A stretch of DNA of 64,000 bases from NCBI GenBank assembly GCA_019009955.1, contig CM032230.1:12729001-12793000 (forward strand), read 5' to 3'. Of the stretch, positions 1-10,851 are shown one piece after another (positions within the stretch are counted from its first letter, which is position 1; each line of letters opens with the position of its first letter). A model generated the notes under the pieces. The model searched no databases. It saw only the letters and a list, made by a program, of their open reading frames with translations, and was not told the origin of the DNA. The DNA is from Riptortus pedestris (taxonomy: Eukaryota > Arthropoda > Insecta > Hemiptera > Alydidae). Made by a program: the position numbers and the translations under genes.

Positions 1-556
1 GGGAGGAGTGGGGGTTATAAGGGATGCCAGAAAATAAAAATAGCGATATTTCGTTTCCTATTTGTTTTTCGGCAAATATGAACATAACAAAAGTTGTTTA
101 TTTTGTTATTTAAAGTAACTTTTGTTATATACACTTTTTTCGTATACCGAATTATAAACTAGATATACGCTAAAACCTATAGCGGGAATGAACAATTTTA
201 TTTGGGACATAAGACCCAACCGAACTAAATAAAACTAGGTATGTGAATTAGCACTAAAGACTTCCTTATAATAAGCCATCCTAACATTTTTAGGGACAGG
301 CAGGAGTGGGGGTTATAAAGGAATTCGCGATATTTCGTTGTCTATTTGTCTACGGGAAATATGACAATTTGGAGGACAGTGAAGACTGACATAAAAAATT
401 AATTTGATTATTCACAACTGCCAACCACGGGGAGTATCCCTAAACACTGGGACGGGTCCATGTCCTAATATTGTGCAATTTAAAGCCTGGCCACCTAATT
501 TCCATCACCATTCAGCCTCAATTGAATTCCCGAGCGAAGCCGGGTATCTGAGCTAG
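1..556 (+). mobile_element. Helitron (non-autonomous), 3' part
   Basis: The right end shows a GC-rich hairpin (CCGAGCGAAGCCGG), then TATCTGAG and CTAG, followed by T. This is the canonical Helitron 3' end (hairpin, about 10 nt, CTRR, host T). The interior carries two copies of a unit beginning GGAGTGGGGGTTATAA, shared with the Helitrons near 3.7-4.6, 36.4-37.4 and 40.1-41.3 kb. The 5' end lies outside the window. No coding sequence is visible. Confidence 0.75.
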
Positions 557-565
557 TCTAATTAT

Positions 566-860
566 AAAGCAGATATTTCGACATTTGGAATTCTCCAATC
601 GAAACCCCCCCCCCTCACATAGGTCCGATTTTAGCCGTTAACGAACATTGTCTTTAGTTTTACATGAAACATTTATATATCCAAGCAAATAACGATAGAA
701 CACAAACTGCGACCGCTAGACCGGCAACAGATATAATTTTGAATGGACCTCATTTTCGTCATCTCCTGGGAAGGATCGATTGACATTTAAGGACATGTTT
801 CGGATATCGTGCCATGAGTACAACCGCAATAGCAGATTTCCATTAAGGGATATCTGCTAA
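566..860 (-). mobile_element. HINE-like element, 5' half
   Basis: On the minus strand this reads the family 5' end (AGCAGATATCCC, slightly decayed), the conserved 5' block (about 730-850) and the start of the 3' block with its C-rich tract near 606. The (TA)n core has shrunk to a few bases. The 3' hairpin end is missing; the element stops where the preceding Helitron ends. Confidence 0.7.
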
Positions 861-862
861 AA

Positions 863-1311
863 TCTCAGAGCCTAATAAGTTACTTTTTCCCCTCTGATTG
901 TACGAACCTATGAAAAAGGTTGTGGACTTAGCCCCTTGCTTAGGTTATATTGTTTGTACGCTTGTTGTGCTTGGTCCGTTTTTAGGATCAAGAATTCTAG
1001 TTGAGTGAATGAGCATTGTTACATGTTTGAAGTGTGTTTTTCAATCAAGTAGGAAACCAGTTGACTAAAGCAAGTGAACCGTAACTTCCGGAAACAATAA
1101 TTTGAGGGTTTAGTCCACCCATTGGACGAAATCTGGACTCGTATACGTGTATCGTGTTATTACTTATTTTCGATGCAAAAAGACTACATTGCAAATGGCA
1201 AATACATAAACTTTAAGAATTTAACACTGCTCTACAGTCCCTAAAGCACAGACCGTAATCAGATATTAAGGTACAGTTCAAGATTAGATTTCCGTAAACT
1301 TCCTTTAAATC
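863..1311. other. No recognised element
   Basis: AT-rich DNA with no convincing ORF, repeat end or RNA gene. Short matches to HINE interior sequence may exist but are too diverged to place. Confidence 0.4.
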
Positions 1312-1530
1312 TATGTAGACCCTGCCTGGAGATGAAGAAAATTAGATCTGTTCTCATATATATGGTCTGATCATAACCCAAATACGATATTTAAGCATTT
1401 CATGCAAAAAGAAAGAACAAGTGCATTAATTCATCAAATCAGCCAGCGATGTTTCCTTCAGTATTTTCTGACCAGTCCAGCACGTGGGAAATCTGCTTAA
1501 TTAACGCAGCACCTGCGTGACGGACTTGTT
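1312..1530 (+). mobile_element. HINE-like element, internally deleted
   Basis: A piece of the 5' block (about 1318-1352) is followed by a reduced 3' block. The end is well preserved: GGGAAATCTGCT and the hairpin ACGCAGCACCTGCGT, then GACGGACTTG. The 5' terminus is not recognisable. Confidence 0.65.
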
Positions 1531-1597
1531 TTCATTTTTCCACATTCAATACCATATATGACAACGGGTCTAATGGCTGTTTTATGCATCATGATTA

Positions 1598-1996
1598 TCA
1601 CTTCCTGAGGGGGGTTTGTTTCGGAGAGATTTCTGCAGAGGTCTTGCAAACATTCGAATCCACTGATTTTAACTTTATATCATTGCTGTATGTTAACTTT
1701 TTCAGATACTTAATAAGCTGGCGGCGGCTAAGCCTTAAACAGTAAGATAATCCCCCGTGGCTGAAGATCCTCCTCCCCCCACTAACAAGTGTCGAAGAGT
1801 CATAGACGGCTGCCACTGTCAAACAACCTTTCATAGCCGTCATCACACTTGCACTTTTAGGAAACGTGTTCTCCTTCAAAACGACAAAGTTCTCTGCCTC
1901 TCTGGTGTGCATGTACTTCGTCTTAACCTTACTTATTGGTGGTATTAAGTAGTTCACTCGTACGAATTCTTCTTCAGTACCGGCCAACGCCGCCAT
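1598..1996 (-). pseudogene. AGPAT-like acyltransferase fragment (tentative)
   Basis: A 132-codon open frame on the minus strand. Residues about 45-66 (TVAAVYD and the 30 residues before it) resemble, from memory, the stretch of 1-acylglycerol-3-phosphate acyltransferases that follows the EGTR motif, where a lysine- and proline-containing segment leads to 'VAAVYD'. These enzymes make phosphatidic acid in the ER membrane. The EGTR motif, the HX4D catalytic box and the membrane segments are not present here, so this cannot be a working enzyme. It could be a decayed exon or retrocopy, or a chance resemblance. The last 60 codons match nothing I know. No poly-A tail or splice site settles its origin. 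Confidence 0.35.
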
Positions 1997-2500
1997 GGAT
2001 CAAGAAACAGTCCGAATAACTTATCATTTCGAACTGAGCGTGCATATCAAGTGCGCATAAGTGAGTATTTCAAACAAGGGCATAACTTTATTGAAGCGAG
2101 GTTACTAGGGCAGTAGTAACTTAATTTCGGCAAACTGACGGCTTGAGTTCTAAGATTGTTATTCTATGTTGTCTTCTTCGCGTTCCGGCTGATGAATGCT
2201 GTACATCTGAGTTCTAGGAGCCTCTCTGTGGTTTGTAGTGTTCTTGAACTTGGTCTGTGTTGATTCGTAGCTTCATCTATATCTCGGCGTAGTAGAGGAA
2301 CAGCTGCTGGCAGGCGTCCAATAAACACTTAGGATCCCAGAACTTCCTTCAGTCTATACAGCCGCCATAGGCTCTGTTTGTAAGCTATTATCAGCATCAT
2401 TTATCAACTGTAAGTGATGTACAACGCAGCGGGGAAACAGGATTGATTGACGACAAACGTTCTTTTTCCGCCTCGCAAAATCCTTGCACAATATCTTTTT
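1997..2500. other. Unique-looking DNA, no feature
   Basis: Moderate GC for the window and no HINE block. Nothing identifiable on either strand. Confidence 0.4.
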
Positions 2501-3505
2501 AGGAGATTTTCCCAACTAATGAAGTTCTACTCATTTCGAAACATGTCCTCAAATGTACATCAATCCTACCTAGTAGATGACGAAAACGAGGTCCGTTCAA
2601 AATTATATGTGTGTCTGTTAACGCCCAAGTAGTCGCAATTTTTGTTTGATCGTTGTCATACTCTACATTTGTTTTATGCAAAAATAAAGATCAAGTTCGT
2701 AAACGGCTGGAATCAGAAAAGAGAAGGGGAATTTCAAAATATCTCCGTTATTATACGTGATAGGAAAAAATTGTATAGAACCAATAGTATTGCAAACTAG
2801 ATGTTCTATAAATGTTGTCATATATGTTTTTCACTATCTTTACTATTAACGGAGATATTTGCAGTTTTTCAAATTTCAACCTTCAGTAAGGGCCCCCTCT
2901 GTTTAAAAAAGAGGAATTTAGAAAATTCGAAATATCTTAGATATGGTACGTCGGATTGAAAAATCATATAGAACAAATCTTTATGTTGGCAATATTAATT
3001 AAAAATGTAATGTTAAATATATGGTGTTACGCGTTATTTTTTTATTATTATTATTAAAGGAAATATTCGCATTTTTAATTTTCAGGATACAGTAAACCCC
3101 CACCCCTACTTATGTCATATTATCAATAATAATAACAATTATCATTAATAAATAATACATCACGATCCACAGTATTCGGAGCCTTAATACAAACTAATGT
3201 CTTCATAGAACTTTTACTTTTTGAGATACATCCAAGTACGTTATATGATGACGACAGCAATTATGATTTAGTGCTCTTTACGAGAAAATGTTATTTGTCC
3301 TATAGCGTATTCGATATTTAACTGTTTCAGTCAACACTAAAAATACTAAAGGGAGCGATTAGAAATTTCAACATATATCCGTTATTATGAGTCTGATGGT
3401 AAAGTTTATAAAACCAACCTTTATTTTTTCGTAACGCAGGTATTAAGCGAGTTATTCGTACTGCCTTGTTTTCGGCTTTCAATAACCCCTCACAACAACT
3501 CATCC
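2501..3505 (+). mobile_element. HINE-like composite, degenerate
   Basis: A decayed 5' end (AGGAGATTTTCCC) opens a copy whose 5' block, very short core and 3' block run to about 2900. Two further 3'-block pieces follow in the same orientation (about 2905-3110 and 3325-3500), each with the characteristic 'AATATCTCCGTTA...CGTCGGAT' region and 'TATAGAACCAATC'-type line. None ends in a recognisable hairpin. Confidence 0.6.
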
Positions 3506-3508
3506 TTT

Positions 3509-3632
3509 TAGCAGATTTCTCTTAAGGGAAATCAGCTATTGAGGTGTTACTCATGACGGAATTTTCGAATTTTTTCTTCAATTGTCCATCGATCCTACCT
3601 AGGAGATAACAAAAATGAGGTCCGTTCAAAAC

Positions 3633-3667
<35 letters not shown>

Positions 3668-5231
3668 GTAATCTCTGTCTGTACATTGATTTTTTTCGCG
3701 AAATTTCACGATAACTTTTCGTTTCACATGTCGTAGACACCATAACTGCATTTTGTTTCTTTGGTGTCTGTTTGTTTGTTTGTATGTTACCTTTTCACGC
3801 ATAAACGGCTGAACCGAATTTTATGAAACTTAGTATGTATATTACTACTAACCCAACTTAGACTTTAGGCTATATTAATATCCTCTGAGACGAACAGGAG
3901 TGGGGGTTATAAAGGAAGCCAGACATTAAAAATAGCGATATTTCGTTTCCTATTGGTTTTTCGGCAAATATGAACATAACAAAATTATAAACGAGATATA
4001 CGCTAAAACCTATAGCGGAAGTGAACAATTTTATTTGGGACAAAAGACTCAACCGAAATAAATAAAACAGTCGGTATGTGTATTAGCACTAACGCCTTCC
4101 TTATAATAAGCCATACTAACATTTCTAGGGATGGGCAGGAGTGGAGGTTATAAGGGAAGCCAGAAATTAAAAATAGTGATATTTCGTTTCCTATTGGGGT
4201 TTCGGCAAATATGCACATAACAAAAGTTGTTTATTTTGTTATTTAGAGAAATTTGCTCAACAATCCTTTTCAATATGATCTACCAGGTACCTCACCTGGA
4301 AAAATTAATTCAAATGTATGTTAATATTTTGTCCTTAATAATTCAAATCTATGCATAATGCACAGGGAACGGGAAATATGACATTATGGCGGACAGTGAA
4401 GACTTACATAAAAATTAATTTTATTATTAACAAATGCCAAAAACGGGTATTAACCCTAAACACTGGGACGGGTAAATGTCAAAATATTGTGCAAAGTAAA
4501 GCTTTGCCAAATAAATACCATCACCATTCAGCCTCATATCAATTCCCGGGCGAAGCAGGGTATCTGAGCTAGAATATACTAATTCTTACTACTCTAGGGT
4601 CACAATTTTTGTTTAATCGTTACCAAACTCGATATTTAGTATTTAACGGCTGAAATCGGACCAGGGGGAGGTGGGTTTAGAGGGAGAGAATTTTGAAAAT
4701 TTGAAATATATCCGTTATTATGCGTCGGATCGAAAAAATGTATAGAACCAATCTTAATGAAAATTAAATGCACTATAAATAATGTTATATACATTTATTC
4801 ACTATCTTGAATATTAACCGAGATATTTACATTTTTCAGCCTTCAGTAAACCCCCACTTCTACTAGTGTTACATAAAAAATGCTCTGTTATATAATAAAA
4901 GATATTAATTGAAGCCTAAATATCAAATATTGTAATAAAATTTGAGTGAGTAAGATAAAACTGATTCTGATTCATTACAAATTACACCATTAGCTTTAGT
5001 AAATCGTTTACAATAAAATTAATATGTTATATTCAAATATATCTCATTAATTGTTTGTCTTTCCTGGCTATCTATGCAGCGCTACGATGTTGGCTTGCCT
5101 GTTTGTTTACAATTCAGCCTTGTATTGTACATTTACTGAGCATTCACGGTTGTGTTACCTGCATTTATCTATTGTAAACGTTCGCGTGATAAATCTGCTT
5201 AGTTTACGCAGCCTCTGCGTGACGGACTTTT
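3509..5231 (+). mobile_element. HINE-like element split by a Helitron
   Basis: The 5' end is AGCAGATTTCTCTTAAGGG and the 5' block runs to 3633, followed by (TA)n at 3634-3664. The copy resumes after the inserted Helitron at 4573 with a long-type 3' block. It ends in a clear hairpin ACGCAGCCTCTGCGT (5206-5220) and GACGGACTTTT. Without the insert it would be about 0.8 kb. Confidence 0.85.
3655..4572 (+). mobile_element. Helitron (non-autonomous) inside a HINE core
   Basis: The left end merges into the (TA)n tract and starts near ATTGTAATCTCTGTCTGTAC. The right end is a hairpin CCCGGGCGAAGCAGGG, then TATCTGAGCTAG. Two internal copies of a ~235 bp unit (GGAGTGGGGGTTATAA at 3898, GGAGTGGAGGTTATAA at 4138) are visible. 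There is no Rep or helicase coding. Confidence 0.8.
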
Positions 5232-5239
5232 CTTTTTTA

Positions 5240-5330
5240 CAGATAAATAGAGAATATGAGGCGGGATGAGATCACAAGAGTTTTATAACAGCAGGTGGGA
5301 AATCATCTTAGTTTCCCGAGAAATATGAAG
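5240..5330 (+). mobile_element. HINE-like 3' end scrap
   Basis: A variant of the family end: 'GATGAGATCACAAG' and a decayed GGGAAATCATCTTAG, without hairpin. It follows directly on the end of the previous copy, in the same orientation. Confidence 0.45.
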
Positions 5331-5797
5331 AATGCCAATTATTTGTACAAAATCCATACAATCCCGAAACTTTAATGAATTTGTCTCTCCCTTCTCTCCC
5401 AATAAATTGTTTCAACTTTGAAACATTGCAAGTTGTTGGATATACTACAAATTGCATCTTTCAGATCGATTCTCTCCTTAAGAGCATCGAATTTGGCGAC
5501 ATTTATTGAGTTTTGCCTCAAGAAACTAATGGAGTATACAAGGTCTTTGTAATAAGGGATGAAATGAAGTTGGAGAAAGTGTGTAGAATGCAGCGAGGAG
5601 GGAACTGGAAGCATTGGGTTCGCTCATGAATGGCGAAGAGTTGCGCAATCCCAATTAGTAGGGAGCTCCGGTAATTAGCAAAAATTCCTCACAAACCAGT
5701 ATGTGTGTGTGTGTGTGAAACTAAAAAAAGGCAGGTACTCCATAAAACCAAGAAGGTATCCCAAGAGTTTACGCAGCATCGCCCTGACAAACATTTT
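5331..5797. other. No recognised element; short (GT)n
   Basis: Contains a (GT)8 tract at about 5702-5718. The 80-codon minus-strand frame at 5372-5614 has no recognisable motif and is not called as a gene. Confidence 0.4.
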
Positions 5798-6030
5798 TAG
5801 TCACGCAGAGGCTGCGTAAACTAAGCAGATTTCCAGCGTGAAGTTTAACAATAGATAAGTCTACATACCGGTAACACAACACCATAGTGAATATTAAGTG
5901 AATAAATACAAATGATAATAAGAAACCTCCCGACGGAAAGCATCTGAAATGTAAACAAACAGTTCTGCCATCTTCTAACCGGAAAGAAGAACAATTACTG
6001 TAATACGAGTATATCTGAATATAACGTATT

Positions 6031-6732
6031 AGCAGATTTCCCTTAAGGGAAATCAGCTATTGAGGTTGTACTCATGACGGAATTTTCGACATTTTTCTTC
6101 AAATGTCCATCGATCCTACCAAGTAGATGACGAAAATGAGGTCCGTTCAAAACTGTATATATATATATATATTTGTCTGTTACCGCTCTAGCGGTCGCAA
6201 TTTTTGTTTGATCCTTGCCAAACTTCATATTTAAGCGTTTTATGTAAAAAGAAAGATCAAGTTCGTTAACGGCTGAAATCGGACCAGTTGGAGCGGGGGT
6301 TTAGAGGGGAGGATTTTCGAAAATTCGAAATATCTCCGTTACTATACGTTGGATCAAACATTTGTATAGAACCAATCTTATTGCAAATTAAATTTACTAT
6401 AAATATTGTTCTATACATTAATGCTCTATCTTGAATATTAACCGAGATATTTGCATTTGTATTCTGCGTGTGGTCACCAGTAGGCTATGTTCGGAGTTTC
6501 CGCCGAGAGCTCTGACGGCCGTTTCTATAACTATTCGTCCCTCGTGAATAGGTTTAGAGGTTAGGTTAACTGTTTTTTGGGGTAGAAACTGCTGGGTTAT
6601 TACGCCCTAAATAATGTTTTTTAGGTATAGAGTTTTCTTACTACTACAGTTGTTATTAGGCAGATTTCTCTATTGTAAAACTTCACGTGGGAAATCTGCT
6701 TAGTTTACGCAGCCCCTGCGTGACGGAATTTT
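6031..6732 (+). mobile_element. Full-length HINE-like element nested in another HINE
   Basis: Both ends are intact: AGCAGATTTCCCTTAAGGG at 6031, and GGGAAATCTGCT plus hairpin ACGCAGCCCCTGCGT and GACGGAATTTT at 6690-6732. The core is (TA)n at about 6158-6172. The left host flank ends GTATT and the right one begins AATTGG. Compared with uninterrupted copies, this places the insertion at a T/T site with no clear target duplication. Confidence 0.9.
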
Positions 6733-7257
6733 AATTGGATTGAAAACTATTTACTATATCTAGAACCGAAATTTATAATGACCCAGAATAATTATTATCG
6801 CAATCAATCAAATTTAAGAAGTTTAAGAAGGGGGGGGGGTCACCCGAACATATTTGCATGTATCTCGTATAATAAATGAAAACAATATTTGGTATATAAA
6901 CTTTGAATTTATAACATAACCGCATAATGTGTATGTAACATGAATAAAAGTGGGGGTGTGCTAAAGCCTGAAAACTGAAAAATTCAAATATCTCGGTTAA
7001 TATTCAAGATAGGGAATAAATGTATATAACAATTGGTAAATGTAATTTTCTATAAAATTGCTTCTGCTTATTCTTTTGATTCGACGTACAGTAACGGAGA
7101 TATATCGAATTTACAAAATTCTCCGGCTCTAAACCACCCCCTCTCCATGGTCCGATTTCAGCCGTTAACGAACTTGATCGGTCTTTTTACATAAAACGAC
7201 TACATGTCGAGTTTGGTAACGATTAAAGAATAATTGCGACCGCTAGAAAGGTAACAG

Positions 7258-7261
<4 letters not shown>

Positions 7262-7325
<64 letters not shown>
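7262..7325. repeat. (TA)n microsatellite core
   Basis: About 32 TA units forming the core of the minus-strand HINE at 5798-7378. No foreign element has entered it. Confidence 0.95.
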
Positions 7326-7327
<2 letters not shown>

Positions 7328-7684
7328 CGAAAATCGCGTCATGAGTACGACCTCAATAGCTGATTTCCCTTCAGGGTTTCCCAAATTCAAGCTCAAGTGT
7401 CTCATTGATTTGGGTGGCGCTATTCACTTTCGTGGTTTGTAATAATTCTAAATTTTACGATTTAATTATAAAATTGCACCGATTTTTTTTATTTCATTTT
7501 GTTATTATAATTAAATTGTCGTATAATTTCACGTCTGATATCTGTCGTTAAAAATTGTGAACACGACTTTAAAATGCACTCCTTCTAAAAGCGGCACGTG
7601 AACGTATTTGCACACTAAAGTTTGGCCCGCAACATGTCAAAGGTTGCCCACACCTGATACATGATTTGATTTTTTTTGGTTTTT

Positions 7685-7814
7685 AGCAGATTTCCCTTAA
7701 GGAAAATCAGCTATTGAGGATGTACTCATGACGGAATTTTCGAAATTTTTTTTCAAATGTCCATCGATCCTACCTAGTAGATGACGAAAATGAGGTCCGT
7801 TCAAAACTGTATAT

Positions 7815-7894
<80 letters not shown>

Positions 7895-8335
7895 CTGTTA
7901 CCGCTCTAGAGTTCGCAATTTTTGTTTGATCGTTACCAAACTCGATATTTAGTCGTTTTACGTAAAAAGAAAGATCAAGTTCGTTAACGGCTGAAATCGG
8001 ACCAGTGGGAGGGGGGGTTTAGAGGGAAGGATTTTCGTAAATTCGAAATATCTCCGTTACTATACGTCGGATCGAAAAATTGTACAGCATCAATCTTATT
8101 ACAAATTAAATTTACTATAAATAGTGTTATATACATTTATTCTCTATCTTGAATATTAACCGAGATATTTGCATCTTTATTAAATCTGACCGGCTAACGG
8201 ACGAAGTGACTTTCTTGCCAAAATCTAGTTCGGCCGTTTCATTAACTGCTCGGGTCTCGTGAAATTTCTCTATTGCAAAACTTCACGTGGGAAATCTGCT
8301 TAGTTTACGCAGCCTCTGCGTGACAGACTTTTTTG
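7685..8335 (+). mobile_element. Full-length HINE-like element (reference copy)
   Basis: The cleanest simple copy. It has AGCAGATTTCCCTTAAGG at the start, the 5' block to GGTCCGTTCAAAACT at 7795-7809, a (TA)n core to 7890, 'CCGCTCTAG' and the AT-rich 3' block. It closes with GGGAAATCTGCT, hairpin ACGCAGCCTCTGCGT and GACAGACTTTTT. It codes for no protein, so its movement would need an autonomous Helentron Rep/helicase supplied elsewhere. Confidence 0.9.
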
Positions 8336-9839
8336 TTTACTGCCTTTTTCTATTTTTTATTATGTGAATGTTCTCTTTTATTTTCCATTTAGTATTATTT
8401 AGTATCAAATACCTCAATCATATATTCTATAACATTTTATCTTAAATTAATCGATTTTAAATTATAACGCGAAATAATCGATTTCCAGATTGATTTTACA
8501 TAATCGATTAGTAGTCGTCAGACTTAACCTACCTCGGGAACCTCTCAGTATCAACTTCCTCCTCTGTGAGGATAGTCACAACGTAATGTAAAAGGTAAAC
8601 GAGCACTTCAGAAATGTAAGTAGCAATTTATAATTTGATTTAATAAATATATCGTAGATATAGACACATACTAATACAATATATAGCAAAAGAATTATTA
8701 AGGATTAACACATCCATTAATGTTATTAATTAAACATTATAATTTTTTTTTAAAAAAAAAAAGAGATAGCTCCTGAAGAGGTGGCACATAAGCCATGAAA
8801 CATGTAGGGCAGTTTCAATAAAATTAAATATTGGGTCCAAAATAATAAGAAGGTATAAGAAACTTTTGATCTCATCTCACCACAATTTCTATAAACGGCT
8901 TAACAAAATTAGTTTAGTTAACATTTTACGATCTGAATCAATATAACGCAGATAATTGTGAATTTTCGAATAACTCTTAATCCCCTCTATTCCTGGTACG
9001 GTCTCGGCTATTACAGACTATGACCTTTAGGGTTCAATGAAGAAGTTAAATATCTAGTATAATATAGATTAAATAACCATTGTCAAAGTTAAGAATTAAA
9101 ATTTTATTTCACATTATTATTACTTATTAACGTCCAATTTTTGCTACTATAGCTAACTCGGAAGGGTCATCTACAGGTTGCCACCCTTTTCTAGCTAGGG
9201 TGGAACTAAGGATTTTATTTAATCAATTAAAGATAAATCTCCTAAAATCACCGTAAATAGGCAAATACTCCAGAAATTTAAAGAATAACAATTGTAGAAC
9301 TTTACTCTAACAACTAGAATACTTTGGAATTCATTTTGATGCTACGATGATTAATTTCACACAAAACTATTAAATTTAATTACATGAATCAAATTTTTGC
9401 CATCTACGGTACGAACCGATGGACATTTGAAGAGAATTACTCGGAAATCACGACTTGAGAACCACCGGAATAGTTAAACTCCTTTAAATTCCACTAAAAA
9501 AATGCCGGCGATATCATGAAAGCACGAAGAATGTTTCCAGGTAAAGGAAAGTAGAAAGAATTTGCATATTATTAAGGGTTGAAGGTTTGATTAAGTACTT
9601 ACAAACTTCTCTCATAAAAATCCATGGCTAATGAACTGGTTCACCTTGTACTCACCTGGAAAAACAAAATGGAAAACATATTAAAAATATTATATCATAA
9701 AATTAAATTACATACTTTTGTATGGAATTTATATTTTTAATGAATAATAAATAAATGCAAACAAGGGTAATAACTAAAAAGAAAACCTACGTATATATAC
9801 GTAATATGGCATGTGTATCAGTGGGTGATTAGTTAAGGT
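8336..9839. other. AT-rich DNA, few features
   Basis: Holds a cluster of ATCGATT words at about 8450-8510 (as at 61.8 kb), a SINE tail at 9118-9222 and a ribozyme-like motif at 8773-8800. I see no coding region. Confidence 0.4.
9118..9222 (-). mobile_element. SINE, 3' half
   Basis: Matches the right half of the SINE seen complete at 45.77 and 51.83 kb: 'CCACCCTxGCTAGAAAAGGGTGG' and the ACGTTAATAAxTAAT tail, on the minus strand. The tRNA-like head is missing. Confidence 0.65.
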
Positions 9840-10672
9840 CTTTAGTACAGCCACGATTTCAGCCATTAGAGTAATTAATCTTTAGTATTACATAAAACGT
9901 ATAACTATCAAATTTGGTACTAATCAAACAAAAATTGCTACCGCAATTCATATATATAGTTTTAAGTATATCTCACTTATTCGTGTTCTGGGAAGATTGA
10001 CATTTGAGGAAATTTTTCGATAATTCCCTCATGTGGTCAACCTCAATAATTTTGGGGGGAATTTTGAAATACCTCCGTTACTACAAGTCTGGTTGAAAAG
10101 ATGTATAGAACCAATTTTATTGCAAATTAAATATACTATAAATATTGTTATATACATTTATTCTGTATCTTGAATGTTCAACTCACGTTACATAAACAAT
10201 ACTCTTTTAAATTATAAACATCTTTATTACAAGCTAAAATACCAAATATTGTTTTCAAGAGACCTTCAATATACAAGAAAAATGTAAATTTGTTCTGGTA
10301 ACCCCCTCCCCCTCCTGTCTTGAGTTCTTGGACAACTAAAATTTGTTTGATTGAGATAAAAATTATTCTTATCCATTATAAACTACAGTACTAGATATAG
10401 TAAATAGCTTTCAATAATTATTATGTTACATTCTGATATATTTCAGGAATTGTTTGTCATTCCAGTGAAAGGTTAGCAGACCTGTTTGTTTACATTTCAG
10501 ACGCTTCCTAAAGGGAAAATATAAACATTTACTGAAAGATTTCTTATTAACGTTTGCATTTATTAACTTAATATTGGCGGTGGTGTTGTCTTACCAGTAT
10601 GTAGATTTATCTATTGTTAAACTTCAGGATGGAAGCCTGCTTAGTTTACGCAGCCCCTGCGTGATGGATTTT
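9840..10672 (+). mobile_element. HINE-like composite ending in a tandem junction
   Basis: A minus-oriented 5' half (about 9840-10045, 'GGGAAGATTGACATTTGAGG') abuts a plus-oriented long 3' block (10046-10672). The right end is a full hairpin ACGCAGCCCCTGCGT and GATGGATTTT. This runs straight into the 5' end of the next HINE at 10673 with no spacer. Confidence 0.75.
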
Positions 10673-10810
10673 AGCAGATTTCCCTTAAGGGAAATCAGCT
10701 ATTGAGTTCGTACTCATGGCGCGATTTTCGAAAAATTTCTTCAAACGTCCATCGATCCTACCCAGGAGATGACGAAAATGAGGTCCGTTCAAAACTATAT
10801 ATATATATAT

Positions 10811-10848
<38 letters not shown>

Positions 10849-10851
<3 letters not shown>

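Larger units (their letters stand above)
5798..7378 (-). mobile_element. HINE-like element, interrupted by another HINE
   Basis: The 3' hairpin end is at 5798-5830 (CACGCAGAGGCTGCGT). The 3' block breaks at 6030 and resumes at 6733 in register with uninterrupted copies such as 25.93-26.0 kb. The core is (TA)n at 7262-7325, and the 5' block runs to about 7378. The far 5' terminus is decayed after CCCTTCAGGG. The break gives the target site of the inner copy. Confidence 0.85.

Noticed and set aside
3896..4230. A CRISPR-like or satellite array of spaced repeats
   Set aside because: Only two or three units about 235 bp long inside a Helitron; they are internal repeats of the element.
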